The notes beneath the pieces were generated by a model. It searched no databases. It saw only the letters and a program-made list of their open reading frames with translations, and was not told where the DNA came from. This document shows, piece by piece, positions 6,967 to 8,731 of a stretch of DNA of 8,731 bases; the stretch's first letter is position 1; each line of letters opens with the position of its first letter. Where the stretch lies: the NCBI GenBank assembly GCA_036787815.1, contig DAIQOP010000162.1, positions 1-8,731 on the forward strand, in the 5' to 3' direction. The DNA comes from DATBAK01 sp036787815 (lineage in GTDB: Bacteria; Actinomycetota; Acidimicrobiia; IMCC26256; PALSA-610). Made by a program: the position numbers and the translations under genes.

Positions 6967-7443
6967 TCACACGGTCTTGGGCACCTTGCCGGTCCGTGTG
7001 AAGACGAAGCGCATCATCTTGTGCCCGATGTCGGCCGTCGGGTCGAACATCAGCGGGCACCCGCCGTCGATCACCGTGATGCCGTGGTCGCGGCCGTAGA
7101 CGGTCGCGTCGTCACAGACACTGCCCTCGCCGAATGCCCGATGCATCCAGGTCTGCTTGATGCCGAGCTCGGCGCACTCGAGCATCGTCGCCTCCGCCCG
7201 GTCGGGCCGGGTCGCGATCACCACCGCCTCGACCCCGCCGGGAATGCTCTTCAGGTCGTGGTAGCAGCGATCACCCTCGACCTCCTCGGCGTTGGGGTTG
7301 ACGGCGAAGACCTCATAGCCGCGGTCTCTCAGCCGCTTGTACACGGCGTTGCTGCCGTGCCCTTCGGCCTTCCGCGACACGCCGGTGACTGCGATGCGCT
7401 TGTTGGCCAAGAACACCGACGCCGCGTCTTTGACGGACGTCAT
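6967..7443 (-). CDS. CoA-binding domain protein (YccU-like)
   Basis: This 158-residue single-domain Rossmann protein belongs to the CoA_binding_2/YccU-like family, whose members resemble the CoA-binding part of succinyl-CoA synthetase. The physiological role is generally unknown. Visible marks are the first strand and nucleotide loop IAVTGVSRKAEGHG (17-30), FAVNP (46-50), VVIATRPD (74-81), and GIKQTWMHRAFGEG (94-107). The closing strand with conserved Cys is VIDGGCPLMF (124-133, Cys129). The ~25 residues after this, ending in a basic GKVPK, extend slightly beyond the shortest family members. ATG 7443 is well supported by AGGAG (plus-strand 7450-7454) with 6-nt spacing. The open frame continues upstream to 7827, but that part runs antisense to the ABC gene. 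It is transcribed divergently from the ABC operon and convergently with the phosphorylase, so it is probably a single-gene unit. Confidence 0.88.
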   Translation of the reverse strand: MTSVKDAASVFLANKRIAVTGVSRKAEGHGSNAVYKRLRDRGYEVFAVNPNAEEVEGDRCYHDLKSIPGGVEAVVIATRPDRAEATMLECAELGIKQTWMHRAFGEGSVCDDATVYGRDHGITVIDGGCPLMFDPTADIGHKMMRFVFTRTGKVPKTV

Positions 7444-7496
7444 GACGATCTCCTCTCGAAGGATCCTCCATGTCTGCGAGGTCGCGCGACACGCGC

Positions 7497-7523
7497 CCCG
7501 CGAGTCAGAGCATCGCGGGATGC
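7497..7523. promoter_or_regulatory. overlapping inverted repeats in the divergent region 7444-7668
   Basis: CCCGCGA (7497-7503) and TCGCGGG (7513-7519) are perfect 7-bp arms around 9 nt. They overlap a second hairpin, GCATC-GCGG-GATGC (7510-7523). The site is about 55 bp upstream of the CoA-binding gene's ATG, where an operator could act. A further 6-bp pair, CGGGTC/GACCCG (7563-7568 and 7576-7581), lies beyond it. I see no convincing -35/-10 pair for either divergent gene and no ORF of its own in this 225-nt interval. Confidence 0.3.
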
Positions 7524-7636
7524 ACGGGAAGCGGGTAGGGCCTTTCGACACGAACCTCGTCACGGGTCCGACAGCGACCCGGCGATCGGCGGCGGCGATA
7601 GGGCCACTCGACCCTGGCAGTGCACGAACGCGAGCT

Positions 7637-7669
7637 GTCAGGGTCGGAGGAGACGAGTCAGGGGTCGGA
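7637..7669 (+). repeat. imperfect direct repeat just before the ABC ATPase start
   Basis: GTCAGGGTCGGA (7637-7648) recurs as GTCAGGGGTCGGA (7657-7669), differing by one inserted G, with a 20-nt period. The second copy provides the AGGGG ribosome binding site and touches the first base of the ATG, so a protein bound here could block translation or transcription start. Chance duplication is possible. Confidence 0.35.
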
Positions 7670-8376
7670 TGATGGACGCTGTTGTTGCATGCGCCGGCAT
7701 CACGAAGGGCTACGACCGCCTGCGTCCCGAGGTCCTTGCGGTTCGGGGCGTCGACCTCGCGGTCGCCCCCGGCGAGATGGTCACGATCATGGGTCCGAGC
7801 GGTTGCGGTAAGTCGACGTTGCTGCACCTGCTCGGCGGTCTCGACGTTCCGACCTCAGGGCAAGTGCTCCTCGAAGGTCGGCGTTTCGACGACCTTTCCG
7901 AGGCGCGGCGGGCGATCGTGCGCCGGACGCATGTTGGATACGTCTTTCAGTTCTTCAACCTGATCACGAACTTGACGGTCGCCGACAACGTCGAGTTGCC
8001 GATGCTGCTGGGGGGTCGCTCGCCGCGCGACGCCCGCGTCCGGCGCTCGGCTCTGCTCGAACGCCTAGGAGTCGCCGAGCACGCCGGGAAGTCACCGGCC
8101 GCGCTCTCCGGCGGTCAGCAACAACGGGTAGCGATCGCGCGCGCGCTCTCGAACGAGCCCGCGCTCCTGCTCGCCGACGAGCCGACGGGCAACCTCGACA
8201 GCGAGGCGACCGAGCAGGTGATCACGTTGCTGCACGAGCACCACGAGCACGGCCAGACCATCGTCTTGGTGAGTCACGACCCGCGGCTGGGTCGTAGCGC
8301 GGACCGCGTTCTGGTCATGGAGGACGGCCGCATCAGCAGCGAGACGCGTACGGAGCCGGCACTCGGAGGCGGGTGA
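7669..8376 (+). CDS. ABC transporter ATP-binding protein, LolD/MacB (SalX) type
   Basis: This 235-residue ATPase drives an FtsX-type permease. The family handles lipoprotein release, peptide or antibiotic export, or mechanotransmission across the membrane. All motifs are intact: Walker A GPSGCGKST (42-50), Q-loop Gln94 in YVFQFFNLI (91-99), and signature LSGGQQQRVAIARAL (146-160). Walker B LLLADE (166-171) is followed by the D-loop PTGNLDSE, typical of this subfamily, and the switch His203 closes the set. Two ATGs stand side by side (7669 and 7672). The AGGGG ribosome binding site (7660-7664) lies 4 nt before the first and 7 nt before the second, so the second may be the one used. The stop overlaps the translation signal of the next gene, the permease, with a 1-nt gap. 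The transported substrate cannot be told from the sequence. Confidence 0.93.
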   Translation: MMDAVVACAGITKGYDRLRPEVLAVRGVDLAVAPGEMVTIMGPSGCGKSTLLHLLGGLDVPTSGQVLLEGRRFDDLSEARRAIVRRTHVGYVFQFFNLITNLTVADNVELPMLLGGRSPRDARVRRSALLERLGVAEHAGKSPAALSGGQQQRVAIARALSNEPALLLADEPTGNLDSEATEQVITLLHEHHEHGQTIVLVSHDPRLGRSADRVLVMEDGRISSETRTEPALGGG

Positions 8377-8583
8377 GTTGCACCGGGCCGTGTGGCGGGT
8401 GTTCTTCGGTGACCTCCGCCACCGAAGACTCCAGACCGTCCTGCTCCTGATCGTCGTCGTGGTCGCGACCGCCGGCATCACCAAACACGGACAGGAAATC
8501 AGTCAGAAAGGACTGAGCTTCGCCGCGCTCGTAGAAGTCGTCGCTCCACTCGCTCGCGAATCAGCCGATCGCACGGACGCAAG

Positions 8584-8643
8584 AATGATGGCCAACTGCC
8601 CGACAGTCGCTGCGCGACGTATGGCCAATGATGGCCAACTGCC
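8584..8643. repeat. 17-bp direct repeats
   Basis: AATGATGGCCAACTGCC occurs exactly twice (8584-8600 and 8627-8643), with a 43-nt period. The 26-nt spacer holds the small hairpin GTCGC-TGC-GCGAC. Partial copies (ATGGCCA at 8621, and GCCAACT again at 8641) extend the pattern. The block lies in the less GC-rich stretch between the permease break and the tRNA, where no gene is recognisable. Confidence 0.6.
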
Positions 8644-8656
8644 AACTGGGAAGGCC

Positions 8657-8682
8657 GACCAGGCGCAACGTTTCCCCTGGTC
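8657..8682 (-). terminator. hairpin downstream of the tRNA
   Basis: GACCAGG (8657-8663) and CCTGGTC (8676-8682) are perfect 7-bp arms around a 12-nt loop. On the minus strand this starts 7 nt after the tRNA discriminator base, so it could end or help process the tRNA transcript. No T-run follows. Confidence 0.4.
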
Positions 8683-8689
8683 AGCGGGG

Positions 8690-8731
8690 AGCCGGAGAGG
8701 AGATTCGAACTCCTGACCTGCTCATTACGAG
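8690..8731 (-). tRNA. tRNA-Thr(CGT), 3' part only (cut by window edge)
   Basis: Reading the minus strand from the window edge: anticodon loop CTCGTAA (8731-8725, anticodon CGT at 8729-8727, U33 and A37 as expected), then the 3' anticodon stem TGAGC and variable loop AGGTC. These are followed by the T stem AGGAG, T loop TTCGAAT, T stem CTCCT, 3' acceptor strand CTCCGGC (8697-8691) and discriminator T (8690). CCC, not CCA, follows, so CCA would be added after transcription. CGT reads the threonine codon ACG. The D arm and 5' acceptor strand lie outside the window. I cannot tell a complete gene from a tRNA 3' fragment left as an integration site. Confidence 0.85.

Larger units (their letters stand above)
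8378..8716 (+). pseudogene. FtsX-like ABC permease, broken after the first membrane segment
   Basis: The open frame has 112 codons, but only about the first 35 look like an ABC permease of the FtsX/MacB kind. A basic amphipathic start (HRAVWRVFFGDLRHRR) leads into one membrane helix (residues 19-34, rich in Leu/Val). Real permeases of this family run to several hundred residues with at least four helices. From about residue 36 (base 8483) the sequence is hydrophilic, carries no family motif, is coded by less GC-rich DNA, and finally runs antisense into a tRNA to reach its stop. The start is TTG at 8378, supported by GGAGG (8365-8369) at 8-nt spacing and by the 1-nt gap after the ATPase stop. 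I read it as the 5' remnant of a permease cut by recombination, or as an assembly join near 8480. If real, the ATPase next door has lost its local partner. Confidence 0.65.

Noticed and set aside
6859..7668. N-terminal extension of the ABC ATPase frame back to 6859
   Set aside because: It runs antisense through the CoA-binding gene. ATPase similarity starts at the paired ATGs 7669/7672 next to an AGGGG site.
7444..7827. N-terminal extension of the CoA-binding protein (286-codon frame)
   Set aside because: The upstream part is antisense to the ABC ATPase and not protein-like. The ATG at 7443 has a good AGGAG site, and family similarity starts there.
8584..8643. CRISPR array
   Set aside because: Only two copies of a 17-mer with one 26-nt spacer and no cas genes. 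The repeat is too short and lacks further units.
8483..8689. Possible integrase C-terminus or other small gene on either strand
   Set aside because: Short frames exist in several phases, but none has a start with a ribosome binding site or a recognisable motif. An integrase cannot be supported from this sequence.

Overview
The window is about 70% G+C by eye and densely coded. It looks like an actinobacterial chromosome. The third-position G/C bias is strong enough to leave long shadow frames opposite the real genes. One gene appears leaderless, GTG and TTG starts are used, and the one tRNA has no encoded CCA. A soil or aquatic member of the Acidimicrobiia is a reasonable guess, but nothing here proves it. 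Both ends cut through genes, and the right end may be a contig break.

Layout from left to right. (1) 1-114, minus: the first 38 codons of a secreted protein, with a clear promoter and ribosome binding site. (2) 273-557, plus: a short MazG-like nucleotide pyrophosphohydrolase with a four-cysteine tail. (3) 580-2580, minus: a membrane acyltransferase of the OafA type fused to an SGNH domain. It converges on the MazG gene over a GC-rich hairpin. (4) 2581-2696: a divergent control region with two overlapping inverted repeats, one of them a 17-bp near-perfect dyad. (5) 2697-4388, plus: a lipoprotein type-B carboxylesterase, probably read from a leaderless mRNA. (6) 4399-6849, plus: a full-length GH94 cellobiose phosphorylase 10 nt downstream, very likely in the same operon. 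(7) 6967-7443, minus: a small CoA-binding (YccU-like) protein. (8) 7669-8376, plus: an ABC ATPase of the LolD/MacB type. (9) 8378 onward, plus: the first ~35 codons of its permease, which then loses family character. (10) 8690-8731, minus: the 3' part of a tRNA-Thr(CGT), cut by the window edge.

How the genes fit together. The esterase and phosphorylase suggest use of glucans: an outer-surface esterase, then cytoplasmic phosphorolysis of cellobiose to glucose 1-phosphate and glucose. No sugar importer is present; the ABC genes at the right belong to a lipoprotein/peptide-export type, not a sugar-uptake type. The divergent acyltransferase could add the kind of ester the carboxylesterase removes, but that is speculation. 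The MazG and CoA-binding genes look like single-gene units.

The least ordinary part is the right end. A permease gene breaks off inside or just after its first membrane segment. It is followed by about 200 nt of less GC-rich DNA with 17-bp direct repeats and then by a tRNA 3' half. This resembles a recombination or island junction at a tRNA gene, although an assembly join is an equally simple explanation. I did not find a clear undescribed multi-gene system here.
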